This document shows positions 23,860 to 35,769 of a stretch of DNA of 64,000 nt, in pieces; position 1 is the stretch's first letter; every line of letters starts with the position of its first letter. The notes under the pieces were generated by a model. That model was given only the letters and a program-made list of their open reading frames with translations. It made no database searches and was not told where the DNA came from. The stretch is from assembly GCA_951804985.1 (NCBI GenBank), contig OX638131.1, positions 40,304,044 through 40,368,043 on the forward strand, given 5' to 3'. The translations under genes were made by a program, and so were the position numbers. This DNA is from Dryomyza anilis (Eukaryota; Arthropoda; Insecta; Diptera; Dryomyzidae).

Positions 23860-25185
23860 CATTATAAAAATTTGGCTACACACATGAAATATTCTTAAAA
23901 AAAATAATATTAAAAAAATATATTCTCAAAGTACGCTAAAAAATAAAATACACGTGTATCCCAGTTTTTCTGGATCAATTCGTTAAAGTGGTTTGTTCGC
24001 ATTTGAAAAGCAAGTGCATATCAAATTTTTGGTTGAGTGAGTATTATTTTTGAAATAAGTGAGTGAGTATGAATATGAAAAATGTTATCCGATTTCAATT
24101 CGTTTACAGCTTTTATTTACATTTAATAATTTTTAATTTTGAAAATATCGCATAGTACCATTTGAAATGGGAATAAAACCTTTAAATGAATTGATATTGG
24201 AAAACCGTTCTCATATCCATACTCAGGGAGATCAGAGCTACAAAATATAAAATATTATGAAAATATAATATGCATTTGCAATTCAAATGCAAATAAAAAT
24301 CGTAAACGAGTGGATCTAAAAGAATGTGGTAATTAATTCTTAACATGATCCCTAGTATTACGTACTGGTCGATTTTATCATGTGTGTTAAATAGTGTCGG
24401 ACGGTGTTAAACAGTGTTAAATAAACATTAAATCAATAGTATTTATACCATTGTATTCACTAATATTGATTTTATTAAATTAATGGTACATTATTTATCA
24501 AATACTATCAAATTCAAAGGAAAAATTTTGAATCAATATGAAAACACGATTAATTCATGAAATATAAAATTAAAGGTTGTACCATTGTGTACATAATGGG
24601 ACATTTTCTTCTGAGTGTACTATTAAATCAATAATAGTGCTATTGGCCAATATTAATAGGATTTTAATGGGATTTTATAGACATTTTTCTAAGTGTGGTA
24701 AAAATCTACATATCCTATATTGGTTTTGGGACAGAAACGTCTGCTAGGTATGAAAATGTATTTCTATTTTTTTTTTTAATAATACTTTGTAAATTTCTTT
24801 ATATCTTAATCATATTAAAATAGAATCGTACTTTGGTTATAATTATATAATATAAACAATATACAAAAACATATATTCATATAAAATAAATTCATATAAA
24901 ACATTTTAGAAACAAAATCCGAATCAATTAAAAAAAAGAAGCCTTTTATATTTTCAAACTTGCCCCGACCATATTAACGATCAAACTCATTGATTATAGA
25001 ATGATATTTTTGATTTCTGGTTCATTTAACCTAGAGTTAAAGAAATTCATTAATAAAAATCGTTTACAAATTCGACCATTCGACCCTACAAAATAAATAG
25101 AAAAAACAAATAAAATAAGAAAACATATATTTTTTATATGCGTCTGCAACAATTTCCACTGTGCTGCTATGCCAAAACATAAAAA
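23860..25185. other. AT-rich stretch, mostly unassigned
   Basis: Apart from the MITE end at 24617-24700, I see only GTGAGTGAGTATG near 24060 and AT-rich runs. Confidence 0.35.
24617..24700. repeat. CACCCAG-family MITE end fragment
   Basis: ACTATTAAATCAATAATAG, TTGGCCAATATTAATAGG and a mutated terminus TTTTTCTAAGTGTGG. Upstream (24420-24610) is AT-rich with weak family resemblance. Confidence 0.5.
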
Positions 25186-25189
25186 CTGT

Positions 25190-25700
25190 TATCTCTTTAT
25201 AAGCCTTAAAGTTATGGCTGTGAGACCCGGCAGCCACGTCTAGGTATCAAGCGCCTCCGTCTTCCATCCGTTGCAACATGTTTCGAATGTCACCGCGCTG
25301 CCGCTGCACTGCCGCTGTACTGCCGCTATCTACAAAAATGTTTTTATGTCTAAATTATGAATGTAATCGGCAGTATTTCGGGTCCATTATGTTATCTTGA
25401 AAGGCATGACTGAGTGCGCGGGAAGTCCGAACAAGTTAACGGGCCATATTGACCAAGCTTAGCGACTGCAAGCGTGGTAGCTGGCCGTAAGTGGTCGGCC
25501 GCCAACGAAGATCTCGACGAGGCGGTAAAAACAAGCAGCAAGGAAGCGATACTTTCGTGCAGTGACAACAATGTTCCCATGGATGTTGCCCGAAATAGAG
25601 ACACAAATTGAAAGAAAGTTTTAGACGGATTTTCTTGACGACATAGACAATTGCCAAGCGTAACCAAGCATGCGCAGCTAATTTGGCCAACATTATTATT
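25190..25700. other. Moderate-GC unique island
   Basis: GCCGCTGCACTGCCGCTGTAC (25300, a 12-bp repeated motif), and 25390-25690 of balanced composition. Overlapping 85-91 aa minus-strand ORFs show no domain. Candidate conserved element. Confidence 0.4.
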
Positions 25701-25989
25701 TATTAAATAAAAAAAATCATTTTAGTTTTTAACACTTCAGTTTCTTTTTTTTCTCAGTTTTTCAGTTTCAGTTTTGTTATGAAGGGAAACATAAATTTTC
25801 GAAATTCTACAATGTCATCAAAGCGTAACTAAACGCCCCTGTTTTGGCTAAAAATGCGTGAACCATGTCGGCCAGTTATTATTATTATTGTATAGCATAA
25901 AGCAACAACAGCTAATACAGCGATAAAATATGAAATGCAAGAATTCAAAATGGACCTCCTGAGAGTAACACGTCCGCAATAGCCCTGGG

Positions 25990-26475
25990 CACACGGTCCG
26001 GTCCGGTACCGTCCGAATAATGCATACAGAATACAAACAAAATTAAAAAAAAATAATAATAAAACTGTTAATTTCGGGTGTTTTGTTGTTGCATTAAGTC
26101 TCCATGTTGGTGGCGGGCGATCATTGCTCGATGCTGTTGCTGATGATCATGATCATGGCCTACGTCCACTCATTCTTGGAATACAATGAAATTTTGATCG
26201 TCATCCACAACATGGCGTGTACTGCCCAGTGTGTGTTTCAGCCAATCGAGCAGTATTTTTAGCGGCTTTAGGCCATTAGGGTAGTTGTAGGTAGGAAGGT
26301 AGGTAGGTGCGCTGCAGACAGGCGTTAATTTAACCTAAGACATACAACCAGTATACAGTGTGGCTTTGAACGAAGTCACTGAGACACGAGAATGCTGGCA
26401 AATTAGTACGTTCAGATATTCGAAGTTAATACATTAAATAATAGAGTAGAAATGGAAATGTTATTAATTGGGGTA
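25990..26475 (+). other. Moderate-GC island with a possible 5' exon and donor
   Basis: CAACATGTTGG-type unique sequence, an AGGTAGGAAGGTAGGTAGG run (26290), then AGTAGAAATGGAAATG and a strong donor-like GGGGTAAGTAT at 26470. An ATG at 26452 would give only seven codons before the donor. Nothing confirms transcription. Confidence 0.25.
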
Positions 26476-26871
26476 AGTATATGAATGGATTCTTAATTTA
26501 ATGTTAACTATATTAAAGAAATCCGTTGGATGAAGGTGAATATTGGTGCAGAAATATGTTCCTCCATCACAGCATGTTATATTGGTCCTATTAAGATAGA
26601 CATGATCATGGCCGATGTATGTATATTATGCAACTGATCGATCCAAGAGAATAAAATATTGCAATCATCAATTCCTGCGCACAGCAAAATCCATTTTTGG
26701 GAATGCGGTTGACTTAAACGAAGTTTTATTGTAACAACCGAAATACACAACGAACTTTGGATTCGCGTAAAAGCTGTTCGCATTTTCCACTCCGAAAAAA
26801 TTGATAAATCGTGCATTTGCTACAACAATCGATTGTTGAACAAAGAAAAATTTCATTCCTTACAAATTGTG

Positions 26872-27042
26872 CACCCCGAAAATAAATTCCCACAAATCGC
26901 ATTAAAATTGGTCAATAGGACAATTATTTATTTAATAGTATACAAAAAATAAATCATTTCATATAAATTTAATATCAATCTCATTGTATTTTCTAGTATT
27001 TAATGGTATTTTTCGATTAAAATAATAATTTATCCAATTAAC
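26872..27042. mobile_element. CACCCAG-family MITE, one end missing
   Basis: Begins CACCCCGAAAATAAATTCCC and follows the family to TTTATCCAATTAA, where similarity stops. The distal ~50 bp and the second terminus are absent. Confidence 0.7.
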
Positions 27043-27049
27043 ACGTTGC

Positions 27050-28320
27050 AAAAGAAATGCTTTTGTCGCAAACACTCTGTATACTTTTTATATTTGCCTG
27101 TATCAACCATAGAATAGAGATTTGTGGCGCCAACCATATGGTTTCTATCATATGGTAAATCAGTTCTTAGAGGAAAAAGTAAATGAGTTCTATTTTAGAC
27201 TACATCCAATTTTGAACAGTTTTAAATATTTTAAGTACCAAACGAACTTCTGGAAATTTTGTTCACAAATCAATATATTGTGGTATTTTTATGAATTATG
27301 AACTAAGCTTGTATTCAAAGTGTTATACAGGACTAGTAATTCTTATTATAAGGCATATTAACGTTGAAATGGTACGTGTTGAGGAATTTTGTTGTTCAGT
27401 TACGGATATTTTCGTCGATACGGATATTTTCGTCGAATATATTATGATATGACTGCTTCCACTGATTAGAATTCCTTAACCCATAAAAGCCTGACATTTT
27501 TTTTGAGCTGAAAAAAATTCATGTTATCGCACACGTGATTCTGGACAACGTTTGTTCTACGATTTTGCTCATAGGTGTTTCTAGGTGTTTCTTGTACCAG
27601 ATCAAAAATTCCTCGTTGGTTGCTTGAAGAACCTCTGGGCACCCGGACTTCAAAATTAAAAATGTGCATTTTGTTCTTAAAAATTATTAAAGCAAAAGTC
27701 AAGAAATGAAAAATCGTGGAAAATGTAAAAAAAAAGCATAAAAGTATGAATATTTGTGGTTTGTTTTGATGAAATAGTTATTTTTTATGGATTCACATCG
27801 GCCATTGTTGATGTCATATTCACACCATTTATTTCCAAGCACTTATTCTGTTCGAAAATCAGGAATTATGCAGTTTGTAAAAAACAAACTAAAAAAAAAA
27901 CATTAAAAAACGATTCTATAGAATTTCAAATATGCTCAATTTTGAACTCCCGGTGCCTGATGGTGCCGCAAACCAAAATTTCGACAAAATCTACTAAAAT
28001 AAAAAATTACATTTATTTCAAACACTCACAATAGCTTCTAGATACTAAAGCGATCACGAGAATATTTTTTCAGCTTCGATTTCGACAATTTCACCACAAT
28101 AATATTATTTGAAAGTACGCAATTTTACAAAAGTTAATTTTCTTGAGGTTGGTTGACCTTAGTGGACATACAACCGGCAAATGAAGTTTGTTCCAAACGA
28201 GAATCGGCGCACACGGTGACGCTTGGATCAATAAATATTTTAAAAGTCGACGCGGAAAGATTAAATAAAATTCGATGACCAAAGTTTGGATTTTCAGCCG
28301 TTGGTTCCTGCCGGAACCAG
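27050..28320. other. Unassigned AT-rich stretch
   Basis: No repeat or gene recognised. TACGGATATTTTCGTCGA is doubled at 27402-27437. Confidence 0.35.
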
Positions 28321-28324
28321 TGGG

Positions 28325-28392
28325 CATTGAAGGTTTAAATAAAACTCATTGAAGGGTTAAATAACACTCATTGAAGGGTTAAATAACACTAT
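28325..28392. repeat. 25-bp tandem repeat, three units
   Basis: TTGAAGGGTTAAATAACACT-like units, the first variant TTGAAGGTTTAAATAAAACT. Confidence 0.85.
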
Positions 28393-28410
28393 CCAAACCG
28401 ATTTTTGTCA

Positions 28411-28629
28411 CACCCAGAAAAAATACTATATAAATAATAGTTTTTTACTATTAAAAATAGTCAATAGGATAAATTATTATTTTAATCGGAAAATACCATT
28501 AAATATTGGAAAATACCATGACATTGCTGTAGAGTTTATATGAAAAGATTTATTTTTTGTATACTATTAAATCAATAATTGTCCTATTGACCAATTTTAA
28601 TGGGATTTGGGGGAATTTTTTTCTGGGTG
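28411..28629. mobile_element. CACCCAG-family MITE, complete
   Basis: 219 bp, terminus CACCCAGAAAAAATACT, CA flanks on both sides. Lies in inverted orientation to the copy at 28754, 124 bp away. Confidence 0.85.
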
Positions 28630-28753
28630 CATTTATATCAATTCTATATAATTCGGAGTTGATGATTTTGACTGAATACTCACTTTTTTCCTATTACGTA
28701 ACGTATTTGAGAAAATTGCAATCGTTATTTTAGCCGTTCTCACTCACTACCTA

Positions 28754-28973
28754 CACACAGAAAAAAATTCCCTTAAATCCCATTAAAATTGGTCAATAGG
28801 GCAATTATTGATTTAATAGTATACAAAAAATAAATCTTTTCATATAAACTCAATGGCAATGTCATGGTATTTTCTAGTATTTAATGGTATTTTCCGATTA
28901 AAATAATAATTTATCCTATTGACTATTTTTAATAGTAAAAAATCATTATTTATATAGTATTTTTTTCTGGGTG
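28754..28973. mobile_element. CACCCAG-family MITE, complete
   Basis: Ends CACACAGAAAAAAATTCCC and TTTTTTCTGGGTG, with TA flanks. Inverted relative to 28411-28629, so the pair could form a ~220-bp RNA stem if transcribed together. Confidence 0.85.
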
Positions 28974-29429
28974 TAGAATAAAAGAAATATAGTACCGTGA
29001 AAAAATAGTTTTACAAAAAAAAAACCTGAAGGCAATTTTTCATTTAATTATGATGACAAATTTTAATATACTAATGAAAGCTTATACTCTAATAAGTTGT
29101 TAACATAATTGGATCCAAACTAGGAATATTTTGAGTTTATTGGATAATTTTTTTACATAATTATTATCGTTTTATTTTAATAATGAACGAAAGTTGATTT
29201 ATAGCTATCAAGAGCATAGTCCAAATTTATGGCTAACTTTTTTCTGTGAATACATTTTTTGGAATATATTATACACTCAATTTGCAATAAAAGTATTCAC
29301 ATCTGTGATCTGAAAATATCATAACTTCAAAGTATTCTTATTCTTATTGTATACGAAGTTTTTATTGAATACTCGGTTATTTTTTAGTATAGTATATGTA
29401 AAATATACAACCATTTTAAATTTAAGCAG

Positions 29430-30060
29430 TTTTTGACGGAACCTGTGTTGAAAGGGCATATTTTAAAAATTAAAATCACTAAAAAAAGTTAGTAATTACC
29501 ATAACTAACACTTATATGGACGAAAAACAAGGAAAATATGAATAAATTATGGACTAAAAAACTAGATAAATATAGATCCAAAAATTTAAAATATCCCTAC
29601 AAACTATTTGACGATAATTTTTAATTTCGATATAATAATGATAAATTTTAGATATAAAACTTAAAGTATTTGAAAATTTAATTACATGTTTTTTATATTT
29701 TATGTCAAAAAACAAAATTTTCTGAACAAATAAAATATTTTAATCGAAAATAAATCCATTTATGATATCATCTCGATATATATAACGACAAAAACAATGA
29801 TATCGTTTTAGACAGGTTCATTTTTATCGAAAACCCTATCGTTTTCGTATCATTATAGATTATCGAAAACGACAATTTGATCATATAAATGATATCGTTT
29901 CGATATCGTAAAAATATCGTTTGGTTTGCTGGGATGTGTCAAAAAGCTTAAAATATGGATACAAAATTTAAAATATGGATATGAAATTTGTTCGGCCAAA
30001 ATTAGTCTAAAAACTCAATATTTTCAGGTTTAAATTTAAATATCTGAAAAACCTAACGGA
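29430..30060. repeat. ATATGGAT/AAAATATGG dispersed repeat, copy 1
   Basis: GACGAAAAACAAGGAAAATATG, then AAAATATGGATACAAAATTT doubled near 29950. The stretch 29760-29930 between is a run of ATATCGTTTTCGAT-like words of no known identity. Confidence 0.4.
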
Positions 30061-30219
30061 ATAAAAGTATTTGTTGGTATACTGTAATTAGTATTGATAA
30101 TTGAAAGACATTTTGCGAGGCCAGTTTTTTGAAAAACAGTATTTTTTTTATTTTAAAAAGTTTTTGAAAAGGGTATTTAATTACAGACAGCAATATCCTG
30201 AAAAAGTTACGTAATAGAA

Positions 30220-30920
30220 AACCAGTTGGGAAGGTTAGATCACATGGAAAATTTTAAAGTAGGTGTTATTATGATAGTTAGGATTATCAAAATTATATTC
30301 GGTCTAAGCCGACTATAAATACCCTACACATATGTGTGGTTACCATTCAATTTGGTATATAGGTCACCAGGGTATACGAATCCTGAAAATAACTACAAAC
30401 TTTCCATCGCTGAAGAATTTCCATTCATTTGATACCCATATTTACAAATGGGTAGGTGTACCGAATTTCGAATTTTTTTTTTGGTAACCACAACTCGTTT
30501 CGCAGGAAAACATTATTTTCATGTATTTCAGAATGATGTCAATATATATTTGACCAAAAAAGTTGACCTAAGCACGTATACAGTAAAATTGATCTGTAGA
30601 TGTAAATTTTATATGAGGTATTTGAACATAAGTGGTCGGTTCTCAGGTCACAATAGACCGATTTTCTTGTTCAGACAGCTTAGATATATAAGTAATCTAA
30701 ATCTAAAGTTTCATTGCTCTAGCTCTTCTACTTTTTCCGTAATTGTGATTTCAACAGACAGACAGACGGACAGGCGGACAGACAGACAGACGGACATCGC
30801 TAAACGGACTCAGGAGGTCATGTTGGTCAAGAATATATATACTTTTCGATACCGGAGATACTTTCTTCAGCGTGTTACAAACGGCGTACCAAACTGAATA
30901 TACCCTTTCACTCTTAGTGT
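30220..30920 (-). mobile_element. Mini-me-like element, near full length
   Basis: Starts AACCAGTTGGGAAGGTTAG and has the AGTCGG hairpin at 30297-30316. A GACA/GACG tetranucleotide tract spans 30755-30797, followed by the core (ATCGCTAAACGGACTCAGG...) and a TATATATA tract at 30832. It ends CTCTTAGTGT. The order (TA)n, core, (GTCY)n on the minus strand matches mini-me of Drosophila. The 149-aa ORF across it is judged non-coding. Confidence 0.85.
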
Positions 30921-31076
30921 AAAAAAACTGAGTATGCAGTCAAAATCAGCAACCCCGAATTATATAGAATAGATGTATGGGATGCATATTTTGTCTCGTT
31001 TTGTTGGGTAGTGTAATTATGGTGAAACGTTAATATGAAAGTTCGGATATTTAGGGAAAATAAACCTTACATCCAG

Positions 31077-31345
31077 AAAAAAACATGTAATAAAAAATGT
31101 ATACTATTAAAATTAGTCAATATGCTGTTGTACTATATAATATACTCTTTTAATTAATAAAAAATCGCTTCGTTTCCAATAATTGATTGCATTTATTTTT
31201 GAGTTCGTTGCCATAATAGAAGTTCGATGTATTATTAATTTTTTTAATAAATTAAAAATAAAGTTTGAATATAATAAATTTACATAATATATATTGAGTA
31301 CTTACCAATGTCGCGTTTAATAATGTCAATTATTACAAAAAATGC
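31077..31345. repeat. Longer repeat with CACCCAG-like end, copy 2
   Basis: Begins CATCCAGAAAAAAACATG, followed by ACTATTAAAATTAGTCAATA and the same blocks as 12425-12955 (TTCCAATAATTGATTG, GAAGTTCGATGTATT, TCGCGTTTAATAATGT). Shorter than copy 1 by internal deletion. Confidence 0.5.
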
Positions 31346-31371
31346 AAGCATCAATTTTTACCAAACTAGCT

Positions 31372-31560
31372 CTAAAGGGTTTTTCAACAGGGACGCTACA
31401 AAAGTAGAGCGACAGGGACAGCAAACGACGACATATTTCCTGTCGTTCTTTTGACATTTCTCTTCAGTAAGGTTTGCCATTTCATGATGGAAAGATATAC
31501 CAATTCGAATTTCGGTAGTAAATTTTAATAATTTCGACTCGTGAACATTTTGAACATTTT
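31372..31560. repeat. Half copy of the TAAAGGGTTTTTCAA element
   Basis: TAAAGGGTTTTTCAACAGGG through TTTGCCATTTCATGATGG to AATAATTTCGACTCG matches the left arm of 35416-35760. The right arm is absent. Confidence 0.7.
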
Positions 31561-31564
31561 AAAT

Positions 31565-32560
31565 TTTGTTATTATTCGAATGTTACCAAAATCGAATAAG
31601 ACTGTCGGGAAATTTTTTTGGTTGCAGAATCAAAATATTTTTGATAACATATATATTTAATTTCTTATTGGACTGTTTCCTTATTTATTTGATACTAATA
31701 GTTTTGCGAATGACAAAATCTTATAACAATTAAAAGTAAATTTTATTTAGATAATTATGCAGACATGCAAATATTTTTAATTAAACGATTCTCTTTTAGA
31801 TGTTCGTAGTAATCAAAAAACAAGCAAGAATTTATGAATCAACAATTTATTATTGAATGTACGACATAAAACGGCCCAACAAAGAAAACCAATTAAACCT
31901 AATTTTATATATTTAAATTTTCAAGCAATATATTATATATTTTATTACATGTATGGCTAACAAATGCTTTTTAAATTAGTTCTGAACAGCATATTTACGG
32001 TAAAATCCATCTGCATTAATGAATGCTTCTCAACTCGATGTGTACCCGAACAAATTTTTAATTTGTTTAAGTTAAAATATGTTCAAAATGTGAATTATCG
32101 AACTGATATCACATATATTTTTGAATCGATCATTATTTCGATAAGAAAAAGGATTGCATTTGGGTAAAATTGGGAGCCTGGGTTAAAGTGGGACACGTTT
32201 CGATTTTCTTCAAAAATTTAACATTTGAATACATTTTTAAAATTCTTTGGATGGATCAATTCCAAATGGGTACAGTCCAAAACTGAATGCTATTAATGTG
32301 TCTTTTAATTGAGTTTTGAGCGATTATTCAAAACAGCTCAATTTCGGACCATTTAAACAATTCTGGGGTAATGTGGGAAATTTCAAAATTTTTATCAAAA
32401 TGTTGTTTTAGTCTTTTACATGTTTTGTTATTTTCATAATAAAGTTAAATATATTAAGGCTAAAAAATATTACAATAAGGCAATAAAAAAAGAATGAAGT
32501 TTAAATTCATAAACATCTCAGTAGTTATGTTCAGAAAATTAAACAAAATTGGTGCATTTT
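31565..32560. other. Unassigned AT-rich stretch
   Basis: Nothing recognised; CTGGGTTAAAGTGGGACACG and TCTGGGGTAATGTGGGAAA (32176 and 32363) are similar, and CCCACATTACCCCAGG at 33248 is their complement, so a diffuse inverted repeat may span 32170-33270. Confidence 0.35.
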
Positions 32561-33135
32561 ATTTATTATTGATTTCATAGTATACACAAAATAAATCTTT
32601 TCATATAAACTCAATTTAATGGTATTTTTCGATTAAAATAATAATTTATCCTATTCCCTAGTGGAAATTTGCCCGATGCGCCATCGGGAAATGATCGGGG
32701 TTTCGTCAGGTAACCCCTATTAGAGCAAATATGATCATTGCTTGTCATGCTCTTATCATGCTCACCATAGCAGGGTTTACATTATCTAAACAGCCAATGG
32801 TCCCGATCAAAGCTACATTAGTTGTTCCTCATAAAGAAATTTTCATCGGGCAATGATCAGGTTTCAATGAGGTATGATATTTTATTTCATCGGGTATTTG
32901 TAGTGCTTTCGTATGCTCATGTTTTAACAAGGCAATGGTCAGATAAATAATGATATGGGGAATTACCCGATCAGTACATGATCATTGCCTGAGGTGAGTA
33001 CATGATCAGGACACTGCGTTACAAGGACATCGTGGGCCTCGTCATATCCCGATCATCTCAAATAATGACATGATCAGTTCATGAGCATGGCCCCACCAAA
33101 TTTCTACTAGGGTTGGCTATTTTTAATAGAGTATG
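32561..33135. mobile_element. CACCCAG-family MITE remnant interrupted by a CCCTAG element
   Basis: Left piece 32561-32655 has ATAGTATACACAAAATAAATC through TTTATCCTATT; right piece resumes GGCTATTTTTAATAGAGTA after 33114. The CCCTAG element 32656-33112 sits between with TT on each side. Both MITE termini are eroded. Confidence 0.7.
32656..33112. mobile_element. CCCTAG-family long MITE, complete
   Basis: 457 bp, nearly identical to 9513-9971, same orientation. TT flanks both sides; removing the insert restores CCTATTGGCTATTTTTAATAG of the host CACCCAG-family MITE. Confidence 0.85.
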
Positions 33136-33369
33136 GATTTGATTATAATCAGAGATGAAAATGTTGATGACATATTTAGAAGCACTTAACTATTGCTTTT
33201 ATTTTTCTAAGTACAAAAACATGTCCAAAAATTACACTTTCCCATTTTCCCACATTACCCCAGGTTTCCCTATTAATAAAATACTAATATTTGAAATTGG
33301 GTATTCCATTTTATATTATGTATGTGGGTCAAATTGAACAGTTAACATTATTTTAGGTTATTAATTTTT

Positions 33370-33910
33370 AAATATTTTTTCCGCATCTGAAAAAACATAT
33401 CGATGTTTTGGTCGATATAACACATCGATGTTTTCTGATGTATCGAACAAAAACATTGATGTTTTCAATGTATTGAATGAAAAATTATTAGGCAAATAAT
33501 TTAATTTTTAATTAAGATTTTATAACATTTTATATGTCAAATAACCAAAATAAAAAGTTTAAAATAAATAAGTGTTTGGCTTTAAATATTTTCTTATTAT
33601 ACAAAATAATTAAGGCGTTGGGAATCAAAGATATCTAAGTCCATGTTATGTCATATTGAGAGAAACACGAAAACCATGTGTGAAGCAAATGGTTACCTAT
33701 TTAAAGTGTTTAATTTCAAATAGTATAATTTCAAATAAATCAGTAAATTTAGCTAGTTTTGATAAGCAAATATGAATTTAACAGTTATTCGAAATATCCA
33801 AAAAATACATCGATGTATTCAGTAGATTCTGAGGATTATATTGCATAGGAAATCATCGATGTATCGAAGCAATATATCGAGTGTTCATAAATTATCGTTG
33901 TATTTTAGAC
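33370..33910. repeat. ATCGATGTTTT-rich stretch
   Basis: CATCGATGTTTT occurs near 33401, 33422 and CATTGATGTTTT near 33453; ACATCGATGTATTC and CATCGATGTATCGAA recur at 33810-33870. Old dispersed repeat, identity unknown. Confidence 0.45.
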
Positions 33911-33954
33911 ATCCTTATTGATAGAGTAGTTGCAAAATCCTGTAAATTCTATTT

Positions 33955-34115
33955 TGGCATCCTACACAACCCCATGATTACAGGATGATGAGGTTGTGGC
34001 AATGTGTGGTGAGCATGTGGTTGTGGTAACCTCTAAAATGGTGATCATGCAGTTGTGACAACCTAAAATCAGTGAACATTAGGTTGTTACAACCTCGAAG
34101 TAAGTGTTTTCATTC
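33955..34115. repeat. GGTTGTGGCAA / ACAACCT repeats
   Basis: GAGGTTGTGGCAATG, GTGGTTGTGGTAACC, CAGTTGTGACAACC and TAGGTTGTTACAACC are variants of one palindromic motif spaced 25-40 bp. Confidence 0.6.
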
Positions 34116-34559
34116 GAAATAAAGTACTTTGAGACGAGATTTATAAAAAAAAGACTATAGTACTTCTATTTAAACACACTTTGCCTACTCTATTTTATTC
34201 CATTGTGTAATTCCTAATGTTTTAAATGTTAAATATCTCCCTTAAGATTACCACTGTATGTCGGAAATATTATTTAATTTTAATAGTTTTTATTCGAATA
34301 ATTGCCTTCTAATGCATTTAAAGTTACAAAATGCTGATCATACCATGTTTACCAAATACGTTCTACAATTTGTTGTTATCTATCTGAGATCTTTATGAGT
34401 TGCATTTAAATTCGGCGTTAAAAGTAGAAGCACAATACATTACATTTTTTTTAATACTCCCATATATCTATATGTCTGTCGCTCGGTTTGTGTCCATCTT
34501 AAATTATATAATTATCACCTGAATAATCGCTGATAAAAATCTTCCCATTACACAGAAGA

Positions 34560-34985
34560 AAGGGAGCCGCACAGTGAAGACTGTGCTGCGCTCTGTGACC
34601 GTTTCTATATATTTTTTTTTTTTAGGGGCGCTGCCTAAATTTTCGATTAGTGACGCTTAATGTTTTAATACATGATGTTGTCGGGCCACCTTATCTGCGC
34701 TGTTCTATGAAATGCCACCCATATTTACTCTGAGGCAACACTTCGTGGCGAGAACTCGATCAAATTCTCCGCACAATCGTAGGCCGCAACGCAACTACAT
34801 ATTTTTCATTCATTACAATTCGTAGAAATGCCGAAGAAGAATGACTTTATTTTTATTTCATAATTTTCATTACATTTTCGTCGACATCATCATCATCGTC
34901 GTCGTTGTTGTCGTCATTTCGATCTGGTGCTCGATCGGTGTTAAAGGTGCAGGTGTCGAGAAGTGACTGAAAGAGAACCGAGTTA
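34560..34985. other. Moderate-GC island with trinucleotide run
   Basis: A hairpin GCACAGT/ACTGTGC at 34570-34590, then unique sequence and a CATCATCATCGTCGTCGTTG run (34887). A possible regulatory element; no ORF. Confidence 0.35.
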
Positions 34986-35415
34986 CTCAAGGAAGTTTAA
35001 AAAAAGTGCTATGAATTTAATTTTTATGACTATGGGGTATTTTTAAAATTTCCAGTTAGGCACTTAGCGCCTTTTAACTGACAATTACGCAAAGATAATA
35101 TTTAATTGAGACGCTTTAATGATTATGGCTCTTAATATTTGTCATTACAAATTTTAAAAATATAGGTGAAAACCAAGTAAGGAGAGGTTAAGCGGTCGGA
35201 CCTGGCTATGTAATACACATTTAGTACATATTTTTATATTTGTTCTTTATGCTAAATAAGCCCATAATATTGTAACCATCATAAATGCCGTTTATTTTAA
35301 ATAACCAATCCAAGATTTACTTTTTAAATATTTGCCTATATTCCAATATGTTTTCAAAACATATGGATAAAAACACGGAATTTTTTTTTTTTACAATTTT
35401 TGATATAATCCTAGC

Positions 35416-35760
35416 TAAAGGGTTTTTCAATAAGAGCGCTACAAAAGTTTTTTTCAAGGGTTTTTCATCAGGGACGCTACAAAAGTAGAGCGACAGGGAC
35501 AGTAAAGGACGCCATATTTCTTGCCGCTCTTTCGACATTTCTCTTCAGTAAGGTTTGCCATTTCATGACGGAAAGATATACGAATTCGAATTTCAGTAGT
35601 TAATTTTAATAATTTCGACTCGTTGTTGGCTCGTATATCTTTCCACCATGAAATGGCAAACCTTACTGAAGATAAATGTCAAAAGAGCAGCAAGAAATAT
35701 GGCGTCGTTTGCTGTCCCTGTCGCTCTACTTTTGTAGCGTCCCTGTTGAAAAAGCCTTTA
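35416..35760. mobile_element. TAAAGGGTTTTTCAA palindromic element
   Basis: 345 bp, ends TAAAGGGTTTTTCAA and TTGAAAAAGCCTTTA. Arms of ~130 bp share GGGACGCTACAAAAGTAGAG, CTTCAGTAAGGTTTGCC and GGAAAGATATACGA. The left terminus has a local duplication (GCTACAAAAG twice, 35438 and 35473). Confidence 0.8.
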
Positions 35761-35769
35761 TCAATAAAA

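Noticed and set aside
30448..30897. 149-aa ORF, with similar ORFs in other mini-me copies (42714-42947, 52773-53093, 41070-41321, 50900-51205)
   Set aside because: They are shared because the copies are related. Most differences I can see between copies change the amino acid, the end is a translated GACA repeat, and no domain is recognisable. A dN/dS near 1 across many copies would confirm.
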